From: Saccharum officinarum
Lineage: Eukaryota > Streptophyta > Magnoliopsida > Poales > Poaceae
Reading direction: 5' to 3'
NCBI GenBank assembly: GCA_020631735.1
Contig: CM036160.1
Location: 112,698,680 to 112,762,679 of the forward strand
DNA: 64,000 nt
Shown here: positions 1 through 12,901 of the stretch, piece by piece
Layout: each line of letters starts with the position of its first letter
Position numbering within the stretch: position 1 is the first letter of the stretch
Notes under the pieces: generated by a model
What the model saw: only the letters and a program-made list of their open reading frames with translations
Told to the model about the DNA's origin: nothing
Databases searched by the model: none
Translations under genes and position numbers: made by a program

Positions 1-73
1 NNNNNNNNNNNNNNNNNNNNNNNNNNNNNNNNNNNNNNNNNNNNNNNNNNNNNNNNNNNNNNNNNNNNNNNNN
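1..73. other. Assembly gap (N run)
   Basis: The first 73 bases are N, so nothing can be read here. Confidence 0.99.
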
Positions 74-2600
74 TAGTAGAGAAGGAAACTGGAGACGGAG
101 ATGAAGTGGCGAGCACCTGACGCCCGGGAGACCACGACCGGTGGAGGATGGAGCCAGTGGCGGCTGCCGTGGCGTGGCGCGCAGGAGGGAGAAGGCCACA
201 CCACACAGTCAGGAGCTAGAGCGGAAGCCTACTCACAGAGAGCCCGAGAGCTGGTGGAGCTGGTGCGTGTGGCTGGTGGATTTTTCGATTCCTAATTCTT
301 CCTAGCAGAAATTCAGATAATAAAACGCGTCAGGAGCTCACTTTTCTCCTGAGTCTCCCAACAAAAAGAAAGTACTACGCTTGGATAAAGCAACACTAGT
401 GCTCTGAACTGCACGCCAGTCTTGAAAATGGTTGGAATTGTATTCTTTCTCCCTGAATTTTTCAGTGAAACAGTAGTCACGGTTCTTTGAAAGAGCCGTG
501 CATTCAATGATTTGAAAGAGCGACAAACATTTCCACACCTGGAGTCGTGCCAAGATCATTTCAGAACGTTCAGAGACGCAATTTCACAACGACTGAGTCA
601 TTCCTTTTCTCCGTACTCTCACGAGTCATCAATCATATCTGTCTTGTTTGATGTAATCAGATTGACATATTATATATCAATACACATGGTTGGAGTGGAT
701 GAGACTTAACTAAAAATTCCACTCCAGTTCATCCCTAACGCATGTGGTCCGACGACACCCAGGCAAGGCCTTTAATGGATGGATGTCACCTGTGACGTCG
801 TGTCAGTCCCGTTAGTTTTAGTAGACGGCAAACAATAATAAGAAAAACGTTCCAACACACCACGCGCCACACGCTCACAAAAAGGCATGAAATCAAGTGC
901 AGGAGTTGTCCTTTGAAGTATCATCTCGAGAGTACCTACTCGCCACTTCAGCATTGACACGGCAGGGCAGGCAGGTAACAGCATCCTGCTCAGCAATTGA
1001 GACTCAGGGCTCAGAGTACAGACAAAAGTAGGCAAATACAGGTGTCGAATTTTGAAATCAAACAAATCAAGAGAGCTGGATACATACATACTTATTGTTA
1101 TTCAAAAACAAACAAGCAGGCCAGCTAACGCTTCTCGAAGAGATGCATATCCCTCACCAGAAACTCCATGGCGTCTCCGGTATAAAAAAAAATGGCATAT
1201 CCTTACGACCTTACCAAATGGATCATCATGCTACTCCAATCATTGACGTGATTCGAGATTATGAGCAGTCCATGAACAAAAAGGGGAGCAAAAATGTGCC
1301 CTTTTCCTTCTTATCATCATGACTACTGCAGGCAGGGCCCATCCGGCCTACTTGACCACCAGATTCCTGATCTGAATTACGAACATGGCCCGTTTGGTTT
1401 TTATCGTCGTCCCTCTGTGACGAAATAGGGGAGGGACCAAAAGCGAGTTTTTTACAGGCCGGATGCGATGACGAAGAATATCATGCTGTCGTCGGCCTTT
1501 GTACATACTCTTGGATCTGCCACACGGACACCCATGCGAGGTACTCCAGCAGTCGTAACGAGGCTAGTACGTCAAAAGTAGAAATGCTAGGGACACATGT
1601 GGACGTGAACCCCGAACGAAAAGTAACCTCGCTCTATTGACTACATGGGCCATTGAATTTACTCTGTACTAGTGGCCAACAACAGCTAAAATTAAATAAC
1701 TGCACCAAACATGTGAGGAGGGTAGGTATGATTCTCTTAGATCTGTACTTTGGAAGTTGAAAACTTATTCTAGCACAATTATAATCTAAACTATAACCAT
1801 AGGATGTTTCTTCATTTTAATGCATGTACCTATATAATCTAAAAAGATTTAGAAGCATCTCCAAAATTATCTTATTTCTCATCTCATAAAGTATATATAT
1901 GATGTTCTATTATTGATAGTAGTGTAAATTTTTTTTCTTCTTCCTCCAACAAATTGTCAAATATTTTAACTAGACAGGGGAGATAAAGATCTCCTACAGT
2001 TGAAGGAAAGGGAGATAGTATTTCCTTCTGTTAGCTGAATTATCTAGCACAACTTATTCAGCCGTGGAACATTTTTTCTCTTTCACCAACAAATCATCCA
2101 CAGTCGGGCTTATAAGACAAAAAACAACACTGAAGAATAGGGAATTTGAGTAAATTACTTAAAACTTTTAGAAACTAGGGAAAAGATGTATAATTTGCTG
2201 AAGCAACTGTAATAGAAGCCTCTTGACATTTTTTGGTATTATAATGGGATAAGTATCTCCCATCTCGTGTAACATCCAATTCAAGACAAGTACCTTCTTC
2301 TCAGAAAATGTGATCAGCTTGGGAGCAACTTGACATTTTTTTAATTAAGAAGAAAAATATACACCTAAATTTGAGTTAAATAGGAACACAAGCAAATGGA
2401 TGGATGACCACATATTCCGCCTAATCAATCGAGCTGAGCTCACTCCTTACTCAATGCTATTCTCATAAACCCAATACTCTTCCCATAAAATTCTTGTGTC
2501 CATCCTATTACACGAATCTCTCCCTCGTATAATCTGTTTGATGTGTCGTATGCTAAAATACAATGAAGCCACTAAGAAAATTGCTATTGAATGATTAGAT
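74..2600. other. Intergenic, no gene recognised
   Basis: Mostly AT-rich sequence after a short GC-rich patch at 100-290. Only short open frames occur and none resembles a known protein. It is the 5' flank of the CSLA gene. I saw no clear transposon ends. Confidence 0.5.
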
Positions 2601-2807
2601 CTTAATCTCAACACGCGTACTACACGCTATCAATTAATAATTCAATGCAAAACACAACTTAAACAAAAGAAAAGGAGTGCAAGAGTGGCGTGGACTTAAG
2701 AAAAGCCCCAGTGGCATCGAGCGCATCGCGCAGTCGTCCTCGGCTCCCGGCTCCCCCACCTCCCTTCCGTCAGCGACCGCAACCACCAGACCACCGGCCA
2801 CCACCCA

Positions 2808-5800
2808 ATGGAGGCTGGGGAAATCGGCGGGGCCCTCCTCTTCGTCCTCGCCGCCGCCGCCGCCGTCGCGGTCGCCGTGTCCGTCGGCGCGGTCGACTTC
2901 AGCCGCCCGCTCACCGGTACACACATTCGCTTTTCCCACCCATTCTATTTCTCTCTCCCCCCACCCCTCTCGCTCCGACGGCCGCTTTACAGCTCACGTG
3001 ATTTGACATGGCCTGCGCGGCTGCGCCCGCCGCCCGTTGGTCTTGTCCTGCTTCGTTCCGCAGCGGGCGCGCCGCTCGACTTCCAGGGGGCGGTGTCCTG
3101 GCTCATCGGCATCCTCGATGGCACGTCCTCCGCGGCGGCGGACGTGTACGGGGCGTGGGTGGCGGTGCGGGCCGGGGTGATCGCGCCGGTGCTGCAGGTG
3201 GCGGTGTGGGCGTGCATGGTGATGTCGGTGATGCTGGTGGTGGAGGCCGTGTACAACAGCGTCGTCAGCCTCGGCGTCAAGGCCACTGGGTGGCGGCCTG
3301 AGTGGAGGTTCAAGTGGAAGGCTCTCGACGGCGCCGACGAGGAGAAGGGAAGCGCCCACTTCCCTATGGTCCTGGTCCAGATACCCATGTACAATGAGCT
3401 GGAGGTGAGAACAGACCACCACAAAAAAGATGCTAAAATCGTATGTCGTATCGAAATTTTTTAACTATTCATCCACTGATTATTTGATGAATTGTTCTTC
3501 CTCTTGTTGCTTTGTGAGATTAAATATTATTTTGATGTGGTGCGTTTTTCCGTGTGTGGTATGGGCTCTTAGGTGTACAAGCTGTCAATAGCGGCAGCAT
3601 GTGAGCTGCAGTGGCCAAAGGACAGGATAATAGTTCAAGTGCTGGACGATTCCACTGATCCCTTTATCAAGGTAACCTGCCTCTCCTAGTTCCTTGTTTC
3701 ATGGTTGGGGATTATTCCTACAGAACCCTTTGTTTGGTGGAGAAACTATTAATTTTGGTACTGTTAGATCCTATCAGAACAGGTGAAACATCAAACTGGT
3801 TTGTTATAGCAGACGAGTGCTCAAACTCGACCTGTTGTGGAATCAATACCAGCAGGATGATAAAGTTTTGACACGAGACTAACTGCAATAGCCTATAGGA
3901 GCATGCTAATCATTTGGGCCGGTTGAGTGGGTGCAGAGAGAATGTTTCCATTGTGAAGTGAGTAGCTAGCATAACAGATGCTCCTGCTTTTATGAGATTA
4001 GTTACATGAAAGCTACTTCAGCATTTGGCATAAAGGGAACTTGAAATGGTTGCCTCACCTGATAAAATATTTCGCAATCACAAGTCATCATCCAAGTAGG
4101 GATAAATGATCAAATATTTTGATGAGGTAAATGCAGAACATGTAGAAGAAAACAACTCGAAGGAAGAGACGAGGCTGAGAATGAGGACAAAGGTTAATAG
4201 TCATCTGGACCATACACTCACATGGCCAACTGCAGGTCGGACCCAGCTGTCTGGGTTTTGCTGCTGTTGTCTATTAGGTGCTTGCAGCTTTGTTTATGTA
4301 AAGATAATATTCCAGCGAAAATAGCGTTACTAGAACTGAGTAACCATACCAAAACTAACAATACTAACCACTGTGGGGTATTGGACTAACAGTATGATTA
4401 AAGTCTGTCAGGAGCACCATGGGGAGTTTGGCCCTTGAACCTTCAGGTACTGAGATCTGCACACGCCATATGGTGCCTATTGGCTCCTGACATTTCACAG
4501 CATCATGAGCCCCCCTCTCTGCCTTTCTGTTCACTTGTCTTTGTTTATTCAGAACCATAGATCTGAGGCAGCGGTTCAATGATTGGTGGGCATATTCTTC
4601 TTTGGAATGGATCTTCCTCACCTCTCAAAAAGTTTCACTTCATAATTTGGAGTGCCTGCTAGATACATGCATATCAAGCACTGTTCCTATAAAGTCCAAT
4701 CTGTTTACACGACAAGGAATCAAAATTTATGATCTGTGTTCATCCAAATTCTTGCAATTTTTCATGAAGCGCCATTTTCAGGAAGTGAAGTTTCAAACAA
4801 AAATGTGAGCCAGTAAATTATATCATGAAAAAGGAAAACGATGTCCATGCCATTCCTCTCTGGTGGCAGTAGTAAATATGAATATTGATTGATCCATCTG
4901 GTTTGATTGAATTGTGTTAGGGAATGGGTTGGTTTAGTGCGATGGATAGTAGTTGGCAAGCACAGCTGCACAAGGAACCTTTGATGAAGCACTGATGGCC
5001 TTCCAAGCAAATAGAAGACAGTCCTCTTGCCATCAGATTTATCCATTTGTGTTGACATAGCAGCTACTTGCCAACCTATCTTCAGATAGCGAACAACTAA
5101 ACCTTGCTTACCATTTCAGTATCTGAACTGCCATCACAAGAGTTCAACCATCTTATTATCGTAGTGGGTTAGATAATTTAAAATATTATTGGGTCTAACA
5201 AAAAAAATATATGATGACTAGGATTACTTCTTGCTGCAGAATTTGGTGGAGCTTGAATGTGAGCACTGGGCGAACAAAGGTGTCAATATTAAGTATGCCA
5301 CAAGAACGAGCCGCAAGGGATTCAAGGCAGGAGCTCTGAAGAAAGGAATGGAATGTGACTATGCAAGGCAAAGCGAATACATTGCCATATTTGATGCTGA
5401 TTTCCAGCCTGAACCAGATTTTCTGCTCCAAACTGTCCCATTCCTTCTGCACAATCCGGAAGTTGCACTTGTTCAAGCTCGGTGGTCCTTCGGTAAGTAC
5501 TCCATTTCCTGTTAGCTCTTGAGCACCATTTCCGTTCGTCGACTCTCCAAGGACGAGGTTGTTGTTGCATGTGAAGTATTGCATATAATGTGTGGGTTGT
5601 ATGACATTGAGCCCTTGGGCGGTATAAATAGAGTACAAGGCTTTGGTGGGCAAGATGACTCCTCGATACACATGGCAATACGGGATTACAATATCCTAAA
5701 CTACTAATATACTCTAACATGCACAAGTAGTCCTTGCGACTAGCACAAGGAACTTGGAACAAACAACCTCACTGTTTTGGCCTCTCAGAAAATAAACATC

Positions 5801-7367
5801 TCCTTGCATAATGATGACATTAAAATACATTTCCATATTCTCCAATGGTTCATGATGATGCCAGAAAGATGGCATAGAAACTGTTCAAATATAATATAAC
5901 ATGAAAAATGCTAAACTTCTCAAGAAATATAGTATTTTATTCACTCTGATCGGTCCAATTCTTAATTGACAGAATTTTGCAGTGAATGACACCACAAGCC
6001 TGTTGACAAGGGTACAGAAGATGTTTTATGACTACCACTTCAAAGTTGAACAAGAAGCAGGATCAGCAACTTTTGCCTTCTTCAGTTTTAATGGTACACA
6101 TCTTTTTTAAGTACAAATTCCCAAAAAGAGGGGTAAATAACCCCAGAGATTCGATTTCAAAACCATACAATCTCCCTAATGGCATTTCTATTCTAGGAAC
6201 TGCTGGAGTGTGGCGTACAGTAGCCATAAGAGACGCAGGAGGTTGGAAGGACCGGACTACAGTTGAAGACATGGACTTGGCGGTTCGAGCAACCCTAAAG
6301 GGCTGGAAATTTGTATATGTTGGGGATGTTAGAGTGAGTAGATCTTAACATATAACAGTGTTGTCAAAAGTAAATATATTTGATGTGATCATTTGACTAT
6401 GCAATTCACAGGTCAAGAGTGAACTGCCGTCCACTTACAAGGCCTACTGTCGGCAGCAATTCCGGTGGTCTAGTGGTGGTGCAAACTTATTCCGTAAGAT
6501 GGCAAAGGATGTTTTGGTTGCCAAGGTGAGCATATCTCCGCCCAGGTTCCATTCTTGCAAATCGTGTCTTTGGGGGAAAAGATCTGAAAATTAGCCCCAC
6601 TTGTTGTTCCACTAGGATATATCACTCGTCAAGAAGTTTTATATGCTCTATAGCTTCTTCTTTGTGAGGAGAGTTGTAGCGCCGACGGCTGCCTGTATTC
6701 TCTTCAATGTCATAATCCCCATCTCAGTCACAGTCCCGGAGCTCTACTTACCAGTGTGGGGTGTTGCCTATATTCCCATGGTGCTTACCATAGTCACAGC
6801 TATAAGACATCCAAAGTAAGTTTCTTTGTGATTGTGAGTTCTAGAACAACATTGCTCATCTGTCCTTTCACCAGAACTGAAGCTAATGAACTTCAACTTG
6901 TCTTTGCAGAAATCTACACATAATGCCATTTTGGATTTTGTTTGAGAGTGTGATGACATTGCATCGCATGAGAGCTGCACTGACTGGACTGCTGGAATTA
7001 GAAGGGTTCAACCAGTGGATTGTGACAAAGAAGGTGGGGAATGATCTCGAGGACACTGACGTTCCTTTGCTTCAGAAAACCCGGAAAAGGCTAAGGGACA
7101 GGTGAAAACTCGCAACTAAGATTTTCTGGTATAAACTATTAAGGGTAGCAGGCAGGCCGACACTACACGTCATACGTTACTGATACTGTTCTTTCTTGCA
7201 GAGTCAATTTCCTTGAGATTGGATTTTCGGTGTTTCTCTTCCTCTGTGCATCATACAACCTGGTGTTCCATGGGACAACAAGCTACTACTTATATATGTA
7301 CTTTCAGGGATTAGCATTTCTGTTACTAGGGCTTAACTTCACTGGCACTTGTTCTTGCTGCCAATGA
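2808..7367 (+). CDS. CSLA: Cellulose synthase-like A (glucomannan 4-beta-mannosyltransferase), 10 exons
   Basis: Family GT2 enzyme that builds the beta-1,4-mannan or glucomannan backbone from GDP-sugars in the Golgi membrane. Exons: 2808-2916, 3064-3404, 3573-3671, 5240-5492, 5983-6093, 6197-6333, 6412-6525, 6616-6815, 6910-7101, 7202-7367. They sum to 1722 nt (573 aa) with matching phases and no internal stop. All processive GT2 signatures are visible: DDSTD (Asp175/176), FDADF (235-237), TVEDMDL (Asp329) and QQFRW (365-369). Hydrophobic segments lie near the N-terminus, at about 80-105, and several fill the C-terminal third, as in the family. Length is normal for CSLA. The stretch after RWSF ([14 protein letters not shown]) differs from the usual CSLA wording, so this may be a divergent member; I cannot give the subfamily number. 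Intron 3 is long (1.57 kb). The first intron is 147 nt and open in frame. Confidence 0.95.
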
Positions 7368-7886
7368 CAGCATGTTAAAGCTGTATGAATTGCTGCTTTA
7401 TATTCATTTTCTGGGCATGCGTTCGTAACGTTTCAAATGGTTTAGATCTTAGATGCATAGAAAGATGGCATTATTCTGCACGCTCGCAGTGATTTAGATC
7501 TTGTAATACAATACTGTCATCACAAAGTTAAGGATGTGAACGCTGTGACGGCAATTTTCAGAAAGTGCTTTGTTTTATCGGGTATTGAATGGGAGGGATA
7601 TGCTGTCAAGCAAACACAAGTACACAACCAACAGCTGCCCTCTTCACACCGATGCCTCGAAAAACAGGTCTGATGCTAATACAGTAACATCCGACACTTA
7701 AAAACATTAAAAAAATACATTCATATACTCCGATGCGGGTTATAGATCATCATCATTCAGGCACAAACGGATATATGACCTCTCAAAAAAATTGACTAAA
7801 TACACACAAGATGATTTTGGAGCTAGTGGGAATGTATAGTTTCTGGGCTGCCACAAGAATGACTAACCTATTCACTCCTGGTTACA
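7368..7886. other. Converging 3' ends of CSLA and DCN1-like
   Basis: About 520 bp between the two stop codons, AT-rich. It must hold both 3' UTRs. No other feature seen. Confidence 0.6.
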
Positions 7887-10800
7887 TCAGAAGGGGCATT
7901 TCATCGAAATACAACCCTCAAACCCTTTCGACAGGGCATCCTCAACATTACAAGGGGAGTTCTGAAGGCAACCTCTTGAGTTGTGTAAATGCATATCCTC
8001 GTGGTAATCTGAGGAACTATTAGAGAAATGGGTAATTTTGTGGGATTCCCCCACTCCATATCTCGCATCATGACTTTCCTTGAGTCGCTTTATTGGGGTA
8101 AGATGGACAGAACGTGTAAAACTATCTGAAAGTTCTACATCCTCTTCATTGGACTTGAAGTGAGGACATTTCCTCTTTGATCCAGGTAGAGGATCCAGCC
8201 CTGTAATACCAGATTCAGAACAGTGTGTAATGTGAAGCTCGATAAAAAAAAATATAGTAAAATAACACTGGTCCAAATAATAATGATAATAATACCTTTA
8301 AATGTACTGGAAATGCTACACTGTGATTCCATCGCACTGCTGCAGTCAGTGGAGTGATAAATTCTACATTTTACAAGTAGAGACACATAAGTCAGCATAC
8401 AACTAGGAAGAAACATTACTCTCCGAGACAACAAGAAGACTAACTTAGCTTATTATGAAGAATAAATTCACTAAAACTGTATAGCTAATTAGCTATTGCA
8501 TAAAACAAACGTTCCAATCGTTCTTTCTCTGCGAAAGCCAGGGTTTCCCCCGCGAGAAGCTTCCCATTACACATTCAAAAGAAGAACTGACAGGCAACAG
8601 TTATGGATGAATCAGCGCTGATCAGCAACTTCTGTGAGCCCCGTCCTATTGTAATTTCTACAAAGCCAATCTGGTTTCTGCAATGTTTTCTTTTTTCAAC
8701 TTGCTACCCGGTATAGATTGTCACTATGGTTTTGAATAGACAGTAATATGCACCAATCACACAAAGCTTTGCAAAATTAAACAATTCTACAAAAAACTAG
8801 TAGTAGTTTATCAAAGCAAGCCACATCTAGGCCTATACTCCAATAGAATGTTACAAGAGTAAAATAGATCTTGAGATCTTCCCAAAATCTTCCATGAGTA
8901 AAATAGCTTAGCCTTGGACAACATGCAGACCTTTCCGCACTCCCTAATTTAAATTTTGATCATTCATTTATAATAGGGGAAATCCAAGGGGTATTGTAGT
9001 GAAAGAAAACAGGTCTCATTTGTGTTTCATGACTAATTTAAGAAAGGATTTATTGACTATGAAATTGACAGCAGAAAGTCAATCAGTGGAAAAAAAATGA
9101 AAACTAGTGAGAATCATTATATGCTTGCATTATCCATTTAATGATTATGCTTTATGTTTGACAACAGGAAGAACATATATAAACTGAACTGCAAGAGAAT
9201 ATAATCATGTTGTGGCAGCAAACCTGTGCATTTGCTCCACAAAATCATCAATCAGAACAGGCCAAGCACCTGAAAAAAGACACAGGGAACAGGAACTAAG
9301 AATTTTTCTTAATTATCAAGGAGCTACGCTATAAAGGCAGCTGCAGCCTGCAGATATAGAATTGAAAATCGAAGTAGTCATGTAGAAAGAATTTGTACCT
9401 CGTGGGTCATAACCTTCCAGATCTTCATTTACACACCTGCTGAAAGCTAGCAGCTGCTGCCAAGTATCCTCGGATATGTTGTGGCGTTGGTACTTCTGAG
9501 AAAGAGTATTATAGTTTTAGGCTTTTAGCTAAGAAAAAAACAGTGAAGCGTATTTATGACTGTTCATCATAGGAAAAGGGGGTGTAAGTGATGAAGCTAA
9601 TTTCCCTTTCTGAAGAGGGAAAAAATGGAATATTCGAGAAAAAAGAATGTTAATGGTTTATTGAGGACTAAAGATTTGAACCGTTGCAAAGCAGTATTAT
9701 AGTACTTCAACCCTTACAACATTTCTTCCCAGCAAAAGATGCCAAATTGATAACTAAAGCAACTATGCATTCTGCAATATGCAAGAGTGCTAACTAAACT
9801 ATGCATCTTGCAACACAAATTTAGGTTTGACAAGGACATAAGTATTAGCCAGAATGGCACAACTGGAAACCAAACATCTAATAATTACCACGTGCATCAA
9901 TATTCTAACATTTCTGTTTAGTCAATAGTCATCGTGTATCAAACCATATAATTTACAGCATAAGCCAGCCATTCAACTAGAGTGAAGTGCTTATCTTCGT
10001 ATATATATGACATGTCTTAGTAAATGTTGGTAGAATGACAACTATAGAATATCCATGTCAACCTTGCTTTTATAATTCTCTAGGGTAACTGGATAAGAAT
10101 AGAGCACTACTAATACTTTAATAAACAATCACAAGTTGCAGAATGTCAATGTGCAACACATATTGGAGTTGAATTATGGAGATGTCATATCATGGCCAAG
10201 CAGAGCAATCTCTATACCTCAACGAAGTTACACCATCGATCAAGCAAACGGAACCTTCCGTTCAGAACAATCTTCCATGCTGCTACAGCTCTCTGAATAG
10301 CTATACAAATGAAAAAGGGAATTCCTAGTTAGTGTTCTATTGGTATAAGAAGTATATACTATGATACCAGTAGCGTCCAGACATCATTGAGAATAGAGGA
10401 TCTTACTGATACTCTTTTGCCCCTTTTCACGACAGATGAAGAAGACAAAATCGTAGAAGCAACTGAATAGGCCCATATCCTCCTAAAAAAGAAGGCTCTC
10501 AATTAACATAAGGTAGTGAAGAAGGCTCTCAATTAACGTAATGTAGTAAAGATTGACAAAAAAAATCTCAAACAGCTTGGAAAGCATCACTCACCAAATC
10601 AATAAATGGAATGAGCTTTGGGATATCAGCAAAAATCACGTCCCTGCATCAATATTAGGATGTTTAATCATGTGAAAGGCAAACATAGGATGAGAAAAAT
10701 AAAACAGAACCAAACATGATACAAAAAGAGAAGCATACATTCACATGATATGAAGGTTATGAAGGTTTATGTGATCAGGGCTGATTAAGGATGTGTGCTT

Positions 10801-11914
10801 GTGTCTTGGTCAGGATATATGAGCGACAAGCAATGAAAAAGGCCATGATGTTTGCAACATTGAATAACCACCATGATATATATATTTTTTTACTTCCAAG
10901 TAAAAACAGTTAAATGTCAATGTGCTGGTAACATTAACACAGGAAAATCAGCTCCAAAAGATTTATATATTTACAGCAACAGAGAGACAAGTACAACAAC
11001 TATTTATATTCACATATTGTTCAATTCGTGTTTAAATCTTAGTCAAATTACACCTCGGCCAAATTCTAAACAGAAAGTAGTAAGGGTCAATAGATTTCTC
11101 TAATTCTCAGACAAGGTTTCATATTTCAACTCTACATATGCAAGCAAGAAGTAGAAAAGCATGCATCTTGTCATAAAGTTTCACCATGGTGCAGGATATA
11201 TATCAAAATGAAAAGAACTCTCAAAGATGCAAACCTCATTCCTTCAATTCCATCTATAGCTAGTGAAAGTTCAACCAATCCTTGTCTTGTCTCCCCACTT
11301 GTACCTCCTGATACGATACCTAGCAAAACAAAGGCCAAAAGAACCAATAGGTCGATATAGTGCCCTAATAAAAACAATCTGAACTAACAATGTGAACACG
11401 AGAACCGTTTACTGCACATTAAACTTTTGTACTATGCACCAGGCTTGGTTCTAGTTCCTGAGAATTTTGTCTACTCTAGGTGCCAAAGAAAGATGGTATG
11501 ATCGAATTGCACAAGAATTATCAAGTGTACGGCCTCGAAGTGTAAAGAACAACATATCAGTTTGCACCCATTTTTCGTCAAGAAGTCGGACAATTGACCA
11601 CCGATTAACGTTAAAGATCAGTACTCGAACCGACCCATTAGCAGAATTCCCAACTTGAAAACCACAAGGTTCGTGATAATTCGCAAAAAGAAAGACCAAA
11701 ATCGAAAAACGTTACCCGCTAAACCCACCTAAAAACCGCAAGCATCCGCTCCAGACCCGCAAGCGGCTACCGAAAGGACCCTGAACCTACGGATCGACCG
11801 GAACACTCGTGAGCAAGCGAATTCGATGTCGGGGAGCTCACCGTAGTACTTGAGGAAGGCCTCGGCGGCGGAGGGGCACGCGGTCGCCGCGGCCGCAAAG
11901 CCTTCGGATCCCAT
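7887..11914 (-). CDS. DCN1-like protein (DCUN1 domain) with C-terminal extension, 9 exons
   Basis: Probable co-E3 for cullin neddylation, binding cullin and the NEDD8 E2. Exons in reading order: 11914-11842, 11319-11235, 10643-10595, 10482-10407, 10300-10218, 9495-9399, 9269-9224, 8363-8296, 8200-7887. They sum to 891 nt (296 aa) with consistent phases. The DCUN1 (DUF298) domain covers roughly residues 25-169 and includes FYDFVFFICREKGQKS, NGRFRLLDRWCNFVE and WPVLIDDFVEQMH, the last being the cullin-binding end of the domain. There is no N-terminal UBA domain. A Ser-rich tail of about 127 residues follows (GLDPLPGSKRK near its start), as in the plant AAR3-type subgroup rather than short DCN1 proteins; that subgroup assignment is from memory. 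The ATG at 11914 was chosen because it leads directly into the conserved first exon. The gene diverges from the RING gene at 12902 across about 1 kb. Confidence 0.9.
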
Positions 11915-12573
11915 GGGCCAGGGCGCGGATCCGAACCAGGAAAACCTAGGCCCCCGCGGCTCGCCGCCGACGCCACAGCAACCCCGAGTCCACCACCTCC
12001 TCGATCTCACGTGAGAGCGAGCCGACACGACACGGAGGCGAGCGCGAGAAGGCAAGAGGTGAGAAAGGGAGATGGATGAGAGGGAGAGAGACGTCGAGTT
12101 CGGTGAAGGGCCAGGGTGTCAGGCATCTGCTAGTGCCGAAGTGGTCTAGTGTGGGTCCACGCGTCAGTGTCTCTATTAGCCCGTTGTCACTGGGCTCTGA
12201 CAGAGACGACGGGTTGCGAGCGGATAAACAGGATATTTGGGCTTAATTCTACTTTGCTCTTCTGTAATGGGCCTCTAAGAAGCAGCCCTTCTTCGGCCGG
12301 TCCATATATCAAATAGCCGGATCTGTTCCGCTTCTATCATCACTTCACCTAATGGGCCTACATTTCTGTGAGCATAAAGCCGGCCCATCAGATAACCGAC
12401 ACTCCATGCTATGGAGTATGGACCCGCATGTCGGCTGCCCCTATCCGTCGTCTCTCCCCTTCTCCACCTCTCCGCGGCCTTCCAGTGGAGTGTAGAAGCT
12501 CCTGCCGAGCGCCGTCGCACCGAGTGTGAACCCCACATGTCAGTGACCCAGCAGCCGACGAGAATATCTGGGC

Positions 12574-12590
12574 TCTGGAACCTTCGGAAA
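12574..12590 (+). promoter_or_regulatory. Imperfect heat-shock element
   Basis: GGAACCTTCGGAAA has GAA (12578-12580) and TTC (12583-12585) in correct 5-bp phase; the third unit (12588-12590, AAA) matches 2 of 3. It lies upstream of a perfect element at 12721. Confidence 0.4.
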
Positions 12591-12720
12591 CAGGTTAGCT
12601 ACTCCTACCTTGACAGCGCTCAGAAAACTTGCCCAACTCGGAATGCACAGCCGTGTCCAACTGCCCGACGGGCCCCGCCTGGTTTAGGGCCCACAGATCA
12701 GAGAAACGAGAGCCAGCTCC

Positions 12721-12740
12721 GGAATGTTCCAGAACCTTCA
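12721..12740 (+). promoter_or_regulatory. Perfect four-unit heat-shock element
   Basis: The 20 bases read gGAAt gTTCc aGAAc cTTCa, four alternating nGAAn units in exact 5-bp register. The preceding 5 bases (gctcc) are a partial fifth unit. This is the consensus for a heat-shock factor trimer. It sits 30 bp above a TATA box and 162 bp above the RING-H2 start codon. Confidence 0.85.
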
Positions 12741-12770
12741 CCGCGCTAGCCTCCCCTAATCGGCTAATCA

Positions 12771-12776
12771 TATATA
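12771..12776 (+). promoter_or_regulatory. TATA box of the RING-H2 gene
   Basis: TATATA followed by CCCG, about 125 bp above the ATG. A CT microsatellite (about 12859-12874) lies in the presumed 5' UTR, as is common in plant leaders. Confidence 0.65.
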
Positions 12777-12901
12777 CCCGCCAATTCAAGGCACCCAAAA
12801 AATCACACCAAAAACACACCCAGATTCTTTCGATTCGTTCACGGCTCCATCCCCCCCCTCTCTCTCTCTCTCTCGTGCTCGATCGATCGCCTCCTCCTCA
12901 C

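Noticed and set aside
4364..5671. Minus-strand frames across the CSLA gene
   Set aside because: They lie in introns or antisense to conserved exons and show no family resemblance.
12629..12901. Upstream in-frame extension of the RING-H2 protein
   Set aside because: It would cross the heat-shock element, TATA box and CT-rich leader; the family starts near MASANDED.
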